Under the pieces are notes generated by a model. That model was not told where the DNA came from. It ran no database searches and saw only the letters and a list, made by a program, of their open reading frames with translations. From contig CAZMPM010000004.1 in NCBI GenBank assembly GCA_964568525.1, forward strand, positions 3,138 through 67,137: a stretch of DNA of 64,000 nucleotides, read 5' to 3'. The position numbers and the translations under genes were made by a program. This DNA comes from CAYZPB01 sp964568525. GTDB lineage: Bacteria; Bacillota; Bacilli; Tepidibacillales; Tepidibacillaceae. Of this stretch, positions 1 through 8,487 are shown piece by piece. The first letter of the stretch is position 1. Each line of letters starts with the position of its first letter.

Positions 1-118
1 AGCGCCAATTGGTAGGAAATCACCTGTTACACCTTGGGGAGTACCTACTATGGGATATAAAACTCGTAAGAAGAAGAATGCATCAAACAAATACATTGTC
101 CGTGGACGCAAGAAATAG
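1..118 (+). CDS. rplB: Ribosomal protein uL2, C-terminal fragment
   Basis: The window opens inside this gene; frame 2 is open from base 2 to the TAG at 116-118. The 38 residues carry the typical uL2 tail (GRKSPVTPWGVPTMGYKTR, ending RGRKK). uL2 binds 23S rRNA at the peptidyl-transferase region. It lies 15 bases before rpsS, as in the S10 operon of Bacillota. The 5' part is outside the window. Confidence 0.95.
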   Translation, partial: APIGRKSPVTPWGVPTMGYKTRKKKNASNKYIVRGRKK

Positions 119-133
119 GAAGGAGGTATTTGT

Positions 134-409
134 ATGGGACGTAGTTTAAAGAAAGGCCCTTTTGCAGAGGACCATTTATTAAATAAAGTAGAAGTTTTAA
201 ACGAAAAAAATGAGAAAAAAGTTGTTAAAACTTGGTCACGTCGCTCTACTATTTTTCCGCAATTTATTGGACACACAATTGCAGTACATGACGGACGTAA
301 ACATGTGCCTATATATATAACAGAGGATATGGTTGGACATAAATTAGGTGAGTTTGCACCAACTCGTACGTATAAAGGACATGCAGACGATAAGAAGACT
401 AAGCGTTAA
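134..409 (+). CDS. rpsS: 30S ribosomal protein uS19
   Basis: The 91-residue product starts MGRSLKKGPF and contains the IGHTIAVHDGRKHVPIYI core of uS19, which contacts 16S rRNA in the head of the small subunit. The length is normal for the family. An AGGAGG-type site at about 119-125 precedes the ATG. It lies between rplB and rplV and is transcribed with them. Confidence 0.98.
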   Translation: MGRSLKKGPFAEDHLLNKVEVLNEKNEKKVVKTWSRRSTIFPQFIGHTIAVHDGRKHVPIYITEDMVGHKLGEFAPTRTYKGHADDKKTKR

Positions 410-431
410 TTGACTGAGAGGAGGTACAGTA

Positions 432-776
432 ATGCAACAAGCAAGAGCTGTAGCAAAGCATGTGCGAATTGCTCCTCGTAAGGCCGGTCTAGTTGTAGAC
501 CTAATTCGAGGCAAAGATATTGGTGAAGCAATAGCGATTCTAAAAATGACACCGAAGGCAGCATCACCAATTGTTGAAAAAGTATTAAATTCTGCAATTG
601 CGAATGCAGAAAATAATTTTAAAATGGATCCAACAAAATTAGTAGTAAGTGAGGCTTACGCGAACCAAGGCGCGACAATGAAACGTTTTCGTCCAAGAGC
701 GCAAGGTCGTGCAAGCAGAATTAATAAGAGGACAAGTCATATTACAATCGTTCTCACTGAGAAGAAGGAGGGATAA
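432..776 (+). CDS. rplV: 50S ribosomal protein uL22
   Basis: The 114-residue protein has the family signature (ARAVAKHVRIAPRKAGLVVD near the N terminus; RFRPRAQGRASRINKRTSHI near the C terminus). The C-terminal beta hairpin of uL22 lines the nascent-peptide exit tunnel. GAGAGGAGG precedes the ATG. It sits between rpsS and rpsC as expected. Confidence 0.98.
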   Translation: MQQARAVAKHVRIAPRKAGLVVDLIRGKDIGEAIAILKMTPKAASPIVEKVLNSAIANAENNFKMDPTKLVVSEAYANQGATMKRFRPRAQGRASRINKRTSHITIVLTEKKEG

Positions 777-779
777 AAC

Positions 780-1442
780 TTGGGACAAAAGGTTAATCCA
801 ATTGGTTTACGGGTAGGCATAATCCGCGACTGGGAATCGAAATGGTATGCGGACAAGAACTATGCGGATCTGTTACTAGAGGATATTGAGATACGTAAAT
901 TTCTTCTAAAACGTCTGAAAGATTCTGCTATTTCTCATATTGAGATTGAGCGAGCTGTTAACCGTGTGAATGTTACAATTCATACAGCTAAACCAGGAAT
1001 TGTAATTGGTAGAGGCGGTACTGAGGTTGAAAACATTAGACAAGAACTCACTAAAATGACTGATAAAAAAGTACATGTTAACATTGCTGAGATCAAAAAT
1101 CCTGAATTAAATGCAACAATCGTTGCGGAAAGCATTGCACAACAACTTGAGCGTAGGGTTTCCTACCGTCGAGCAATGAAACAAGCAATCCAAAGAACAA
1201 TGCGCGCAGGAGGACTTGGTATTAAAACACTTGTTAGCGGTCGTCTAGGCGGTGCAGAGATTGCACGTAGTGAAGGTTATAGTGAAGGGACAGTGCCTTT
1301 ACACACTTTAAGAGCAGATATTGATTACGGTACTGCTGAAGCTCTAACTACTTATGGACTATTAGGAGTTAAAGTATGGATATATCGTGGGGAGGTTCTT
1401 CCTGAAGCGAAGAACAAGGAAGCTAAGGAAGGAGGCAGATAA
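780..1442 (+). CDS. rpsC: 30S ribosomal protein uS3
   Basis: The 220-residue protein begins at a TTG codon (780) four bases after the rplV stop; GAAGGAGG ends the rplV gene and serves as its ribosome site. It starts GQKVNPIGLRVG and has the KH-domain signature PGIVIGRGG at about residues 75-85, followed by the C-terminal RAGGLGIKTLVSGRLGGAEIAR-type region (quoted in part). uS3 lies at the mRNA entry channel. Confidence 0.97.
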   Translation: MGQKVNPIGLRVGIIRDWESKWYADKNYADLLLEDIEIRKFLLKRLKDSAISHIEIERAVNRVNVTIHTAKPGIVIGRGGTEVENIRQELTKMTDKKVHVNIAEIKNPELNATIVAESIAQQLERRVSYRRAMKQAIQRTMRAGGLGIKTLVSGRLGGAEIARSEGYSEGTVPLHTLRADIDYGTAEALTTYGLLGVKVWIYRGEVLPEAKNKEAKEGGR

Positions 1443-1444
1443 TC

Positions 1445-1879
1445 ATGTTAATGCCAAAACGTGTTAAATATCGCAAAGAGTTCCGTGGTAAAATGCGTGG
1501 CAAAGCAAAAGGTGGAACAACGGTATCGTATGGTGAATTTGGACTACAAGCGTTGGAGCCTGCGTGGATTACTAACCGTCAGATTGAAGCGGCACGTATT
1601 GCGATGACTAGATATACAAAACGTGGTGGTAAGGTGTGGATCAAGATTTTCCCATCTAAACCTGTAACACAGAAACCATTAGAGGTTCGTATGGGAAGCG
1701 GTAAAGGTAGCCCGGAAAAATGGGTTGCAGTTGTAAAACCTGGCAAAATCATGTTTGAAATTGGTGGAATGCCGGAAGAAGTAGCACGCGAAGCAATGCG
1801 TCTGGCGTCTAACAAGCTGCCGATCAAGACAAAGTTTGTTAAGCGTGGAGAAGTAGGTGGTGACTCGAATGAAAGCTGA
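1445..1879 (+). CDS. rplP: 50S ribosomal protein uL16
   Basis: The 144-residue product starts MLMPKRVKYRKEFRGKMRGK, the usual uL16 N terminus, and contains KPLEVRMGSGKGSPEKWVA. uL16 stabilises A-site tRNA on the large subunit. Its 3' end overlaps rpmC by 11 bases, which suggests translational coupling. Confidence 0.98.
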   Translation: MLMPKRVKYRKEFRGKMRGKAKGGTTVSYGEFGLQALEPAWITNRQIEAARIAMTRYTKRGGKVWIKIFPSKPVTQKPLEVRMGSGKGSPEKWVAVVKPGKIMFEIGGMPEEVAREAMRLASNKLPIKTKFVKRGEVGGDSNES

Positions 1880-2069
1880 AGAATTTAGAAATATGACCAC
1901 TGTTGAGATTGAGCAAAAGATTAAAACATATAAGGATGAGTTATTTAACCTCCGTTTTCAATTAGCAACGGGTCAACTAGAAAATACAGCACGTATTCCA
2001 ACAGTTAGAAAAGCGATTGCACGCGGTAACACTGTGTTACGCGAGCGTGAGTTAGGAATTAAAAGTTAG
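1869..2069 (+). CDS. rpmC: 50S ribosomal protein uL29
   Basis: The ATG at 1869 gives a 66-residue protein starting MKAEEFRNMTTVEIEQKI, which aligns with the usual uL29 start; upstream in-frame GTG codons at 1857 and 1860 would add only unrelated residues. The Shine-Dalgarno is inside rplP (GGAGAAGTAGGTGG, 1847-1860). uL29 is a helical protein near the tunnel exit and helps form the docking site for SRP and trigger factor. Confidence 0.95.
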   Translation: MKAEEFRNMTTVEIEQKIKTYKDELFNLRFQLATGQLENTARIPTVRKAIARGNTVLRERELGIKS

Positions 2070-2087
2070 GTTTGAAAAGGAGGTTAC

Positions 2088-2354
2088 ATGATGGCAATAA
2101 TAAGTAATCGCAAGGTTTTAGTTGGTAAAGTAGTGAGTGATAAGATGGATAAAACAATCGTTGTTGCGGTTGTGTCTTATAAAAAACACTCTTTATATGG
2201 AAAAAATATTCTACACACAAAAAAATATCAAGCACATGATGAGAACAATCAGGCTAAAATTGATGATATTGTCAAAATTGCCGAGACTAGACCACTCTCT
2301 AAAAATAAAAGATGGCGTCTAGTAGAGATTTTAGAAGAGGCAGTTACAGTCTAG
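2088..2354 (+). CDS. rpsQ: 30S ribosomal protein uS17
   Basis: The product (88 residues) carries the core NRKVLVGKVVSDKMDKTIVV. uS17 is a primary 16S rRNA binder. Two adjacent ATG codons (2088 and 2091) follow AAGGAGG at 2077-2083; the second has the better spacing (7 bases), so either 88 or 87 residues is possible. It lies between rpmC and rplN. Confidence 0.96.
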   Translation: MMAIISNRKVLVGKVVSDKMDKTIVVAVVSYKKHSLYGKNILHTKKYQAHDENNQAKIDDIVKIAETRPLSKNKRWRLVEILEEAVTV

Positions 2355-2394
2355 TTGATAGTATGTAGATCTGTTCTCAAAGGAGGGAAATGCG

Positions 2395-2763
2395 ATGATA
2401 CAAACTGAAACGATGCTAAACGTTGCTGACAATTCTGGAGCTAAAAAAGTAATGGCAATTAAAGTTATTGGTGGCTCTGGTAAAAAAATAGGTAATATTG
2501 GAGACATAATTATCTGTACAGTTAAAGAAGCTACACCAGGTGGCGTTGTTAAAAAAGGCGATGTCGTTAAAGCGGTTATCGTGAGAACGAAAAAAGGAGC
2601 TAGAAGAAACGACGGTTCCTATATAAAATTCGATGATAATGCAGCTGTAATCATTAAAGAGGATAAAAGTCCAACTGGCACCCGTATCTTCGGTCCAGTT
2701 GCGCGTGAACTGCGGGAGAAGGATTTTATGAAAATAATCTCTCTTGCACCAGAAGTAATCTAA
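2395..2763 (+). CDS. rplN: 50S ribosomal protein uL14
   Basis: The 122-residue protein starts MIQTETMLNVADNSGAKKVM and ends with REKDFMKIISLAPEVI, both typical of uL14. It binds 23S rRNA at the subunit interface. AAAGGAGGGAA precedes the ATG. This gene opens the spc block (uL14-uL24-uL5-uS14-uS8). Confidence 0.98.
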   Translation: MIQTETMLNVADNSGAKKVMAIKVIGGSGKKIGNIGDIIICTVKEATPGGVVKKGDVVKAVIVRTKKGARRNDGSYIKFDDNAAVIIKEDKSPTGTRIFGPVARELREKDFMKIISLAPEVI

Positions 2764-2787
2764 TTTTTATTATGAGGAGGTGTTTCC

Positions 2788-3129
2788 ATGAAACCCTTGA
2801 AAGAAACCCACAAAATCCATGTGAAAAAAGGAGATAACGTCGTTGTTATCAGTGGTACGGATAAAGGAAAAAAAGGCAGAGTAATCTTTGTTTTCCCGAG
2901 CGAGGGTAAGGTTTTAGTTGAAGGCGTCAACATGATTAAAAGACATTCAAGACCTTCTAAAGAAAACCAACAGGGAGGCATAGTTAATAAAGAAGCACCA
3001 ATCGATTCTTCAAAAGTTATGCTGCTTGATCCAAAAAGCGGAGAACCAACAAAGGTTGGTATAAAGTTTTTGAAGAATGGTGAAAAGGTAAGATATGCGA
3101 AAAAGTCTGGCGAAGTAATCGATAAGTAG
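2788..3129 (+). CDS. rplX: 50S ribosomal protein uL24
   Basis: The 113-residue protein has the KOW motif (HVKKGDNVVVISGTDKGKKG, about residues 11-30) that binds 23S rRNA and helps start large-subunit assembly. It is about ten residues longer at the N terminus than the Bacillus protein; the start at 2788 is supported by GAGGAGGTG ten bases upstream. Confidence 0.97.
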   Translation: MKPLKETHKIHVKKGDNVVVISGTDKGKKGRVIFVFPSEGKVLVEGVNMIKRHSRPSKENQQGGIVNKEAPIDSSKVMLLDPKSGEPTKVGIKFLKNGEKVRYAKKSGEVIDK

Positions 3130-3154
3130 TCAGGTTGGAAGGAGAGTATAAATA

Positions 3155-3697
3155 GTGGCGGCAAGATTAAAGGAATTTTATGCTAATGAAATAACACCAG
3201 CGATGATGAAAAAATTTGGATATAATACTGTTATGCAAGTACCACGTATTGAAAAAGTTGTTATTAACATGGGACTTGGTGAAGCTACACAGAACTCAAA
3301 AGTTCTTGATAGTGCAGTTGCTGACATTCAATTGATTGCTGGTCAGAAGCCGGTCATTACACGCGCTAAAAAATCAATTGCTGGTTTTAAGTTGCGTGAA
3401 GGCATGCCAATTGGTGCGAAGGTAACACTTCGTGGAGAGAAAATGTACCATTTTATTGATAAACTGGTCAACATCTCTTTACCGCGGGTGCGTGACTTTC
3501 GTGGCATCTCAGGTAAATCTTTTGATGGACGTGGAAACTATACATTAGGTCTTAAAGAGCAATTGATGTTCCCAGAGATTGAGTATGATAAAATTGACAA
3601 GATTCGTGGAATGGACATTGTTTTTGTAACAACTGCGAAGACAGATGAAGAAGCATACGAACTATTAAGTCAATTGGGGATGCCGTTTAATAAATAA
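3155..3697 (+). CDS. rplE: 50S ribosomal protein uL5
   Basis: The 180-residue protein contains VPRIEKVVINMGLGEA near residue 30 and LPRVRDFRGIS further on, both uL5 signatures. It starts at GTG 3155, with GGAAGGAGAG upstream. uL5 binds 5S rRNA and contacts P-site tRNA. The length matches the family. Confidence 0.97.
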   Translation: MAARLKEFYANEITPAMMKKFGYNTVMQVPRIEKVVINMGLGEATQNSKVLDSAVADIQLIAGQKPVITRAKKSIAGFKLREGMPIGAKVTLRGEKMYHFIDKLVNISLPRVRDFRGISGKSFDGRGNYTLGLKEQLMFPEIEYDKIDKIRGMDIVFVTTAKTDEEAYELLSQLGMPFNK

Positions 3698-3717
3698 GCA
3701 TTTGAGGAGGGAATTAA

Positions 3718-3903
3718 GTGGCCAAAAAATCAATGATTGCTAAACAAAAGCGACCACAGAAGTATAAAGTCCGTGAATATACACGCTGTCAGCGTTGTGG
3801 ACGACCACATTCAGTTTTACGTAAGTTTAAACTGTGCAGAATTTGTTTCCGCGAGCTTGCAAATCAGGGACAAATTCCTGGAGTAAAAAAAGCTAGCTGG
3901 TAA
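3718..3903 (+). CDS. rpsN: 30S ribosomal protein uS14, zinc-binding type
   Basis: The short (61-residue) zinc form of uS14: Cys24-x2-Cys27 and Cys40-x2-Cys43 form the zinc site. Many Bacillota also carry a longer zinc-free paralog used under zinc limitation; none is in this window. The start is GTG 3718, with GAGGAGGGAA before it. Confidence 0.98.
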   Translation: MAKKSMIAKQKRPQKYKVREYTRCQRCGRPHSVLRKFKLCRICFRELANQGQIPGVKKASW

Positions 3904-3931
3904 ATCCAAGCTATGGAAGGAGGATACTTAG

Positions 3932-4330
3932 ATGGCAATGACAGATCCGATTGCAGATATGTTAACTCGAATAAGAAATGCGAATACCGTTCGCCACGAA
4001 ATAGTTGAAATACCGGCATCTAACGTTAAACGTGAGATTGCAGAAATTTTAAAACGTGAAGGTTTCATTCGAGATGCTGAGTATATTGAAGATACTAAAC
4101 AAGGAATAATTCGTGTCTTTCTAAAATATGGACCGAATAATGAAAGAGTAATAACTGGTTTAAAAAGAATAAGCAAGCCAGGATTAAGAGTTTATGCGAA
4201 AAGCAATGAGATTCCAAAGGTTCTTGGAGGACTCGGTATTGCAATTATTTCGACATCACAAGGTGTTCTGACTGATAAAGAGGCACGCAACAAACAAACT
4301 GGTGGAGAGGTACTAGCGTACATCTGGTAA
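3932..4330 (+). CDS. rpsH: 30S ribosomal protein uS8
   Basis: The 132-residue product starts MAMTDPIADMLTRIRNAN and ends with STSQGVLTDKEAR and GGEVLAYIW, the standard uS8 signatures. uS8 binds the 16S central domain and in some bacteria represses the spc operon. GGAAGGAGG precedes the ATG at 3932. Confidence 0.98.
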   Translation: MAMTDPIADMLTRIRNANTVRHEIVEIPASNVKREIAEILKREGFIRDAEYIEDTKQGIIRVFLKYGPNNERVITGLKRISKPGLRVYAKSNEIPKVLGGLGIAIISTSQGVLTDKEARNKQTGGEVLAYIW

Positions 4331-4359
4331 TAGATTTAAATCCGAATGGAGGTGTAATA

Positions 4360-4896
4360 ATGTCTCGGATAGGAAAAGAAGCAATTGTAATCCCTGAAGG
4401 AGTAGAAGTTGTAATTAAGGGTTCTGAGGTTACTGTAAAAGGACCGAAGGGGACACTTACGAAAACTTTTAATGCTGATTTGACAATAGAGATAGAAGAG
4501 AATCAACTTACCGTGAAAAGACCTACTAACAATAAAAATCATCGTTCATTACACGGTACGACGAGAAGTATTATTTTCAATATGGTTGAAGGCGTAACAA
4601 AAGGGTTTGAAAAAAGACTTGACTTAGTTGGTGTTGGTTATCGTGTGATGAAATCAGGCGACAATATCACTCTAAGCGTTGGCTACTCACATCCGATTGA
4701 GTTTGCACCAGAAGATGGTATAGAACTTGAAGTAATAGATAACAATAAAATTATGGTTAAAGGAATTGATAAGGAACGTGTTGGCGCAATGGCAGCAAAT
4801 ATCCGTTCAGTTCGTGAGCCGGAGCCGTACAAAGGTAAAGGTATTAAATATTCAGACGAGCGTATTCGTCGTAAGGTTGGTAAGACTGGTAAATAA
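4360..4896 (+). CDS. rplF: 50S ribosomal protein uL6
   Basis: The 178-residue protein starts MSRIGKEAIVIPEGVEV and ends with the conserved REPEPYKGKGIKYSDERIRR block. Two uL6 repeats are visible. It sits near the sarcin-ricin loop, where translation factors bind. The start is supported by GGAGGTG at about 4348. Confidence 0.98.
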   Translation: MSRIGKEAIVIPEGVEVVIKGSEVTVKGPKGTLTKTFNADLTIEIEENQLTVKRPTNNKNHRSLHGTTRSIIFNMVEGVTKGFEKRLDLVGVGYRVMKSGDNITLSVGYSHPIEFAPEDGIELEVIDNNKIMVKGIDKERVGAMAANIRSVREPEPYKGKGIKYSDERIRRKVGKTGK

Positions 4897-4927
4897 TGTT
4901 TCGGTTTAACGAAGGGAGTGAACCCGG

Positions 4928-5296
4928 TTGATAAAAAAAGATGATAGTAATAAAATTCGCCTAAAAAGACATCTTAGAATAAGACAAAATTTATATGGAA
5001 CAGTAGAGCGACCACGTTTAAATGTTTTTCGTTCTTCTAAACATATATATGCGCAGCTAATAGATGATATTAATCATAATACATTAGTTTCTGCTTCTAC
5101 CTTAGATGAAGAACTGAAAGGTCAGTTCAAAAACGGAGGAAATATTGAAGCAGCGAAAATTGTTGGTGCAGCGATCGCGAAAAAAGCTGTCGATAAAGGA
5201 TATAAAGCAGTAGTATTTGACCGTAGTGGTTATTTATATCATGGTAGAGTGAAAGCATTAGCTGACTCTGCACGTGAAAATGGGCTTCAATTCTAG
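4928..5296 (+). CDS. rplR: 50S ribosomal protein uL18
   Basis: The 122-residue protein contains RPRLNVFRSSKHIYAQLIDD and ends FDRSGYLYHGRVKALADSAR, characteristic of 5S-rRNA-binding uL18. It uses a TTG start at 4928 with GAAGGGAGTG upstream. Confidence 0.97.
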   Translation: MIKKDDSNKIRLKRHLRIRQNLYGTVERPRLNVFRSSKHIYAQLIDDINHNTLVSASTLDEELKGQFKNGGNIEAAKIVGAAIAKKAVDKGYKAVVFDRSGYLYHGRVKALADSARENGLQF

Positions 5297-5320
5297 CCAA
5301 ACAAGTTAGGAGGGAAAAAG

Positions 5321-5818
5321 ATGCAAATTGATCCAAACACTCTTGATTTACAAGAGAAAGTTGTTCATATCAACCGTGTAGCGAAAGTTGTTAAAGGCGG
5401 AAGGCGCTTTAGCTTCAGTGCGTTAGTGGTTGTTGGTGATAAAAATGGGTATGTAGGAGCAGGACTTGGTAAGGCTTCTGAGGTTCCTGATGCAATAAGA
5501 AAAGCTGTTGAAGATGCTAAAAAGAATCTAATTCATGTACCAATTGTAGGAACAACAATTCCACATCAGATCAACGGGATAGCTGGTGCAGGCAATGTTT
5601 TTCTTAAACCGGCATCTGAAGGTACTGGCGTTATCGCTGGCGGACCGGTGCGTGCTGTTCTTGAATTAGCAGGGATTGAAGACATTCTAACTAAATCTTT
5701 AGGTTCTTCAAATGCGATGAGCATGGTTAATGCTACGATTAACGGTTTAGTAAATCTTAAACGCGCAGAAGAGGTAGCTAAGCTCCGCGGAAAAACTGTT
5801 GAAGAGCTTTTAGGATAG
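5321..5818 (+). CDS. rpsE: 30S ribosomal protein uS5
   Basis: The 165-residue protein contains KVVKGGRRFSFSALVVVGD (about residues 21-40), the double-stranded-RNA-binding-like domain of uS5, and GTGVIAGGPVRAVLELAGI in the C-terminal half. uS5 affects decoding accuracy. The gene overlaps nothing and is followed 11 bases later by rpmD. Confidence 0.98.
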   Translation: MQIDPNTLDLQEKVVHINRVAKVVKGGRRFSFSALVVVGDKNGYVGAGLGKASEVPDAIRKAVEDAKKNLIHVPIVGTTIPHQINGIAGAGNVFLKPASEGTGVIAGGPVRAVLELAGIEDILTKSLGSSNAMSMVNATINGLVNLKRAEEVAKLRGKTVEELLG

Positions 5819-5829
5819 GAGGAAGTATC

Positions 5830-6024
5830 ATGGCAAAAGCTAAACAAATTGAAATAACTTTAAAGCACAGCACAATTGGACGTCCTGAAAATCAGAAGGT
5901 TATCGTTAAAACTTTAGGGCTGCGCAAATTAAATCAAACTGTGATTCATGATGATAATCCGGCAATTCGTGGAATGGCTGAAAAAGTGAGTCATTTAGTT
6001 GAGGTAAAAGAGCTTAATAAATAA
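5830..6024 (+). CDS. rpmD: 50S ribosomal protein uL30
   Basis: The 64-residue protein contains IEITLKHSTIGRPENQKVIV and GLRKLNQTVIHDDNPAIRGM, typical bacterial uL30. TAGGAGGAAG precedes the ATG. It lies between rpsE and rplO in the conserved order. Confidence 0.97.
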   Translation: MAKAKQIEITLKHSTIGRPENQKVIVKTLGLRKLNQTVIHDDNPAIRGMAEKVSHLVEVKELNK

Positions 6025-6053
6025 ATTAAGAGTAAGACTAGGGAGGTGTACTT

Positions 6054-6494
6054 ATGAAGCTACATGAATTGAAACCTGCTGAGGGTTCACGTCATAAAAA
6101 GAAACGCGTTGGCCGCGGGATGGCATCTGGACATGGCAAGACTTCTGGCCGTGGGCATGATGGACAGAATTCTCGTTCTGGCGGTGGTGTTAGACTTGGC
6201 TTCGAGGGTGGTCAGAACCCTTTAGCACGTCGCTTACCTAAGCGTGGTTTTACAAATCCGACTCGTAAAGAGTACGCAATTATAAACCTGGATGTTTTAA
6301 ATAACTTTGAAAAGGGTACAGTTGTTACACCTGAGTTATTAAAAGAAAAAGGTTACGTTAAACAGGTAAAAGACGGAGTTAAAGTGTTAGGCAATAAAGA
6401 GGTTAATGTTGCTCTAACAGTAAAGGCAAATAAATTTTCACAAACTGCCGTTAGTAAAATAGCTGCTGCGGGCGGCAGGACTGAGGTGATCTAA
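6054..6494 (+). CDS. rplO: 50S ribosomal protein uL15
   Basis: The 146-residue protein starts MKLHELKPAEGSRHKKKRVG and has the glycine-rich GRGMASGHGKTSGRGHDGQ segment and the FEGGQNPLARRLPKRGF motif of uL15. Its TAA shares one base with the secY ATG (TAATG at 6492-6496), so the two are likely translationally coupled. Confidence 0.98.
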   Translation: MKLHELKPAEGSRHKKKRVGRGMASGHGKTSGRGHDGQNSRSGGGVRLGFEGGQNPLARRLPKRGFTNPTRKEYAIINLDVLNNFEKGTVVTPELLKEKGYVKQVKDGVKVLGNKEVNVALTVKANKFSQTAVSKIAAAGGRTEVI

Positions 6495-7786
6495 TGTTTA
6501 AAACGCTTTCCGATATTTATAAAGTAAAAGACTTGAGAAATAAGATCCTCTTTACACTGTTAATGTTGGTTGTGTTTAGGATTGGTAGTTTTATACCGGT
6601 TCCAAATATCAATAGCAGCGTTTTAGCAGATTTATCACAAAGAGATTTTCTCGGACTACTTAATACTTTCTCAGGTGGAGCGTTAGGAAACTTTTCCATC
6701 TTTGCAATGGGTATTATGCCATACATCACAGCGTCCATTATAATGAACCTGTTGGCTATGGACGTAGTTCCGTTATTTACTAGATGGGCACGCGAAGGTG
6801 CTGATGGTCGACGTAAAATGTCACAAGTGACACGTTACTTAACGATTGTATTAGGTTTCATTCAAGCGATTGGCTTTTCAATCAGCTTTAATAGAATGTA
6901 TCCAGGGCTTGTTATTGAACCTGGATTTTCAACGTATGCAATTATTACAATCGTTCTGACTGCAGGTACTGCGTTTCTAATGTGGCTTGGCGAGCAGATT
7001 ACCGAAAAAGGCATTGGTAATGGTATTTCTATTATCATCTTCGCCGGTATCGTTGCTGGATTTCCTGACCAAGTTCGTGCGATTTTTACAAGTGAATTTG
7101 CTGGCGGTACTGAAGCAATTTTCATTTCTATTATTAAAGCAATCGTCCTAATTGTTGTAATCATTGCGATTGTTGCTGGTGTAATTTTCGTAACACAAGG
7201 TGTAAGAAGAATCCCTGTTAACTATGCGAAAAGAGTAGTAGGTCGTAAAATGTATGGTGGACAATCAACTTACATTCCATTAAAAGTTAACTCAGCTGGT
7301 GTTATTCCAGTTATCTTTGCAATCGCACTACTAATGTTCCCACCAACGATAGCACAATTCTGGCAAGGGAGATTAGTCGCTGATTGGATAATTGCGAATT
7401 TCACTTATAATGCTCCATTTGGTGCAATTTTCTATGTATTGATGATTATCGCTTTCACATATTTCTACACATATGTACAAGTTAATCCAGAAAATTTATC
7501 TGAGAATATGAAAAAAAATGGTGGATTTATTCCTGGAATTAGACCGGGACAAGCAACAACCAAATATATCTCAAAAGTTCTAAATCGTATTACATTAACA
7601 GGTGCAGTTTTCTTAGCGGCGGTAGCAATTTTGCCGGTAGCCTTTACCGCATTTACGGATTTACCAACATCAGTTAAGATTGGTGGTACATCGTTACTGA
7701 TTGTTGTTGGGGTTGCACTTGATACAATGAAACAAGTAGAATCTCAATTAATGAGCCGTCATTATGATGGGTTTATTAAGAAGTAG
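6494..7786 (+). CDS. secY: Protein translocase subunit SecY
   Basis: The 430-residue integral membrane protein has ten predicted hydrophobic spans. It begins near FRIGSFIPVPNI and contains the plug-region FSIFAMGIMPYITASII and the cytosolic loop ending RPGQATTKYISKVLNRIT, all SecY signatures. It forms the channel of the Sec translocon with SecE and SecG, which are not in this window. Like most Bacillota, secY follows rplO directly. Confidence 0.98.
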   Translation: MFKTLSDIYKVKDLRNKILFTLLMLVVFRIGSFIPVPNINSSVLADLSQRDFLGLLNTFSGGALGNFSIFAMGIMPYITASIIMNLLAMDVVPLFTRWAREGADGRRKMSQVTRYLTIVLGFIQAIGFSISFNRMYPGLVIEPGFSTYAIITIVLTAGTAFLMWLGEQITEKGIGNGISIIIFAGIVAGFPDQVRAIFTSEFAGGTEAIFISIIKAIVLIVVIIAIVAGVIFVTQGVRRIPVNYAKRVVGRKMYGGQSTYIPLKVNSAGVIPVIFAIALLMFPPTIAQFWQGRLVADWIIANFTYNAPFGAIFYVLMIIAFTYFYTYVQVNPENLSENMKKNGGFIPGIRPGQATTKYISKVLNRITLTGAVFLAAVAILPVAFTAFTDLPTSVKIGGTSLLIVVGVALDTMKQVESQLMSRHYDGFIKK

Positions 7787-7828
7787 ATCTATAAGTTTAC
7801 AGCGATTTAATTGTATGGAGGTTTAGTA

Positions 7829-8485
7829 ATGAATATAATACTAATGGGACTGCCAGGAGCTGGTAAAGGAACACAAGCTGAAAAGATTGTTGAGGAATTT
7901 CATATTCCGCATATTTCTACTGGCGATATGTTTAGAAATGCATTAAAAGAAGGAACAACGATGGGTTTGAAGGCGAAGGAATACATGGACAAAGGGCTAC
8001 TGATTCCAGATGAGGTTGTGGTGGGACTTGTTGAGGAGCGCTTGAGCGAAGCGGACACGAAACCAGGATTTTTGTTAGATGGATTTCCGCGGACTATCGG
8101 GCAGGCAGTTGCTCTGGATAAGTTGTTAGCAGAACTTAAGAAGGAACTTTGTTTTGTAATCAATATTGATGTTGATAAAGATTCGCTCGTTGCACGTTTG
8201 ACGGGCAGACGTATTTGCAGAGACTGTAGTGCTTCTTATCATATGTTATATAAGCCACCAACTGTTGAGGGAATATGCGACAAATGCGGTGGAGAATTAT
8301 ATCAACGTGATGATGATACTGTGGAAACTGTAACTACAAGATTAGATGTCAATATTAAACAGACAGAGCCACTATTGAGCTACTATGAAGCTAAAGGCAT
8401 TTTAAGGAATGTTGATGGCAATCAAGAGATCGATGCTGTGTTTGCTGACATTAATAAAATCTTAAGTTCTAATAAGTGTAATTAA
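7829..8485 (+). CDS. adk: Adenylate kinase, zinc-type lid
   Basis: It catalyses ATP + AMP = 2 ADP. The ATG at 7829 follows TGGAGG at 7816-7821 and gives 218 residues; an upstream in-frame TTG at 7811 has no ribosome site. The P-loop GLPGAGKGT is at residues 7-15, DGFPRT at about 84-89, and the lid carries Cys130, Cys133, Cys150 and Cys153, which bind zinc in Gram-positive enzymes. It lies between secY and map. Confidence 0.97.
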   Translation: MNIILMGLPGAGKGTQAEKIVEEFHIPHISTGDMFRNALKEGTTMGLKAKEYMDKGLLIPDEVVVGLVEERLSEADTKPGFLLDGFPRTIGQAVALDKLLAELKKELCFVINIDVDKDSLVARLTGRRICRDCSASYHMLYKPPTVEGICDKCGGELYQRDDDTVETVTTRLDVNIKQTEPLLSYYEAKGILRNVDGNQEIDAVFADINKILSSNKCN

Positions 8486-8487
8486 TT

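Noticed and set aside
406..597. Reverse-strand open frames inside the ribosomal cluster (also 1579-1900, 2760-3164, 5127-5336 and others)
   Set aside because: They lie wholly opposite conserved ribosomal genes, lack ribosome sites and have no family features.
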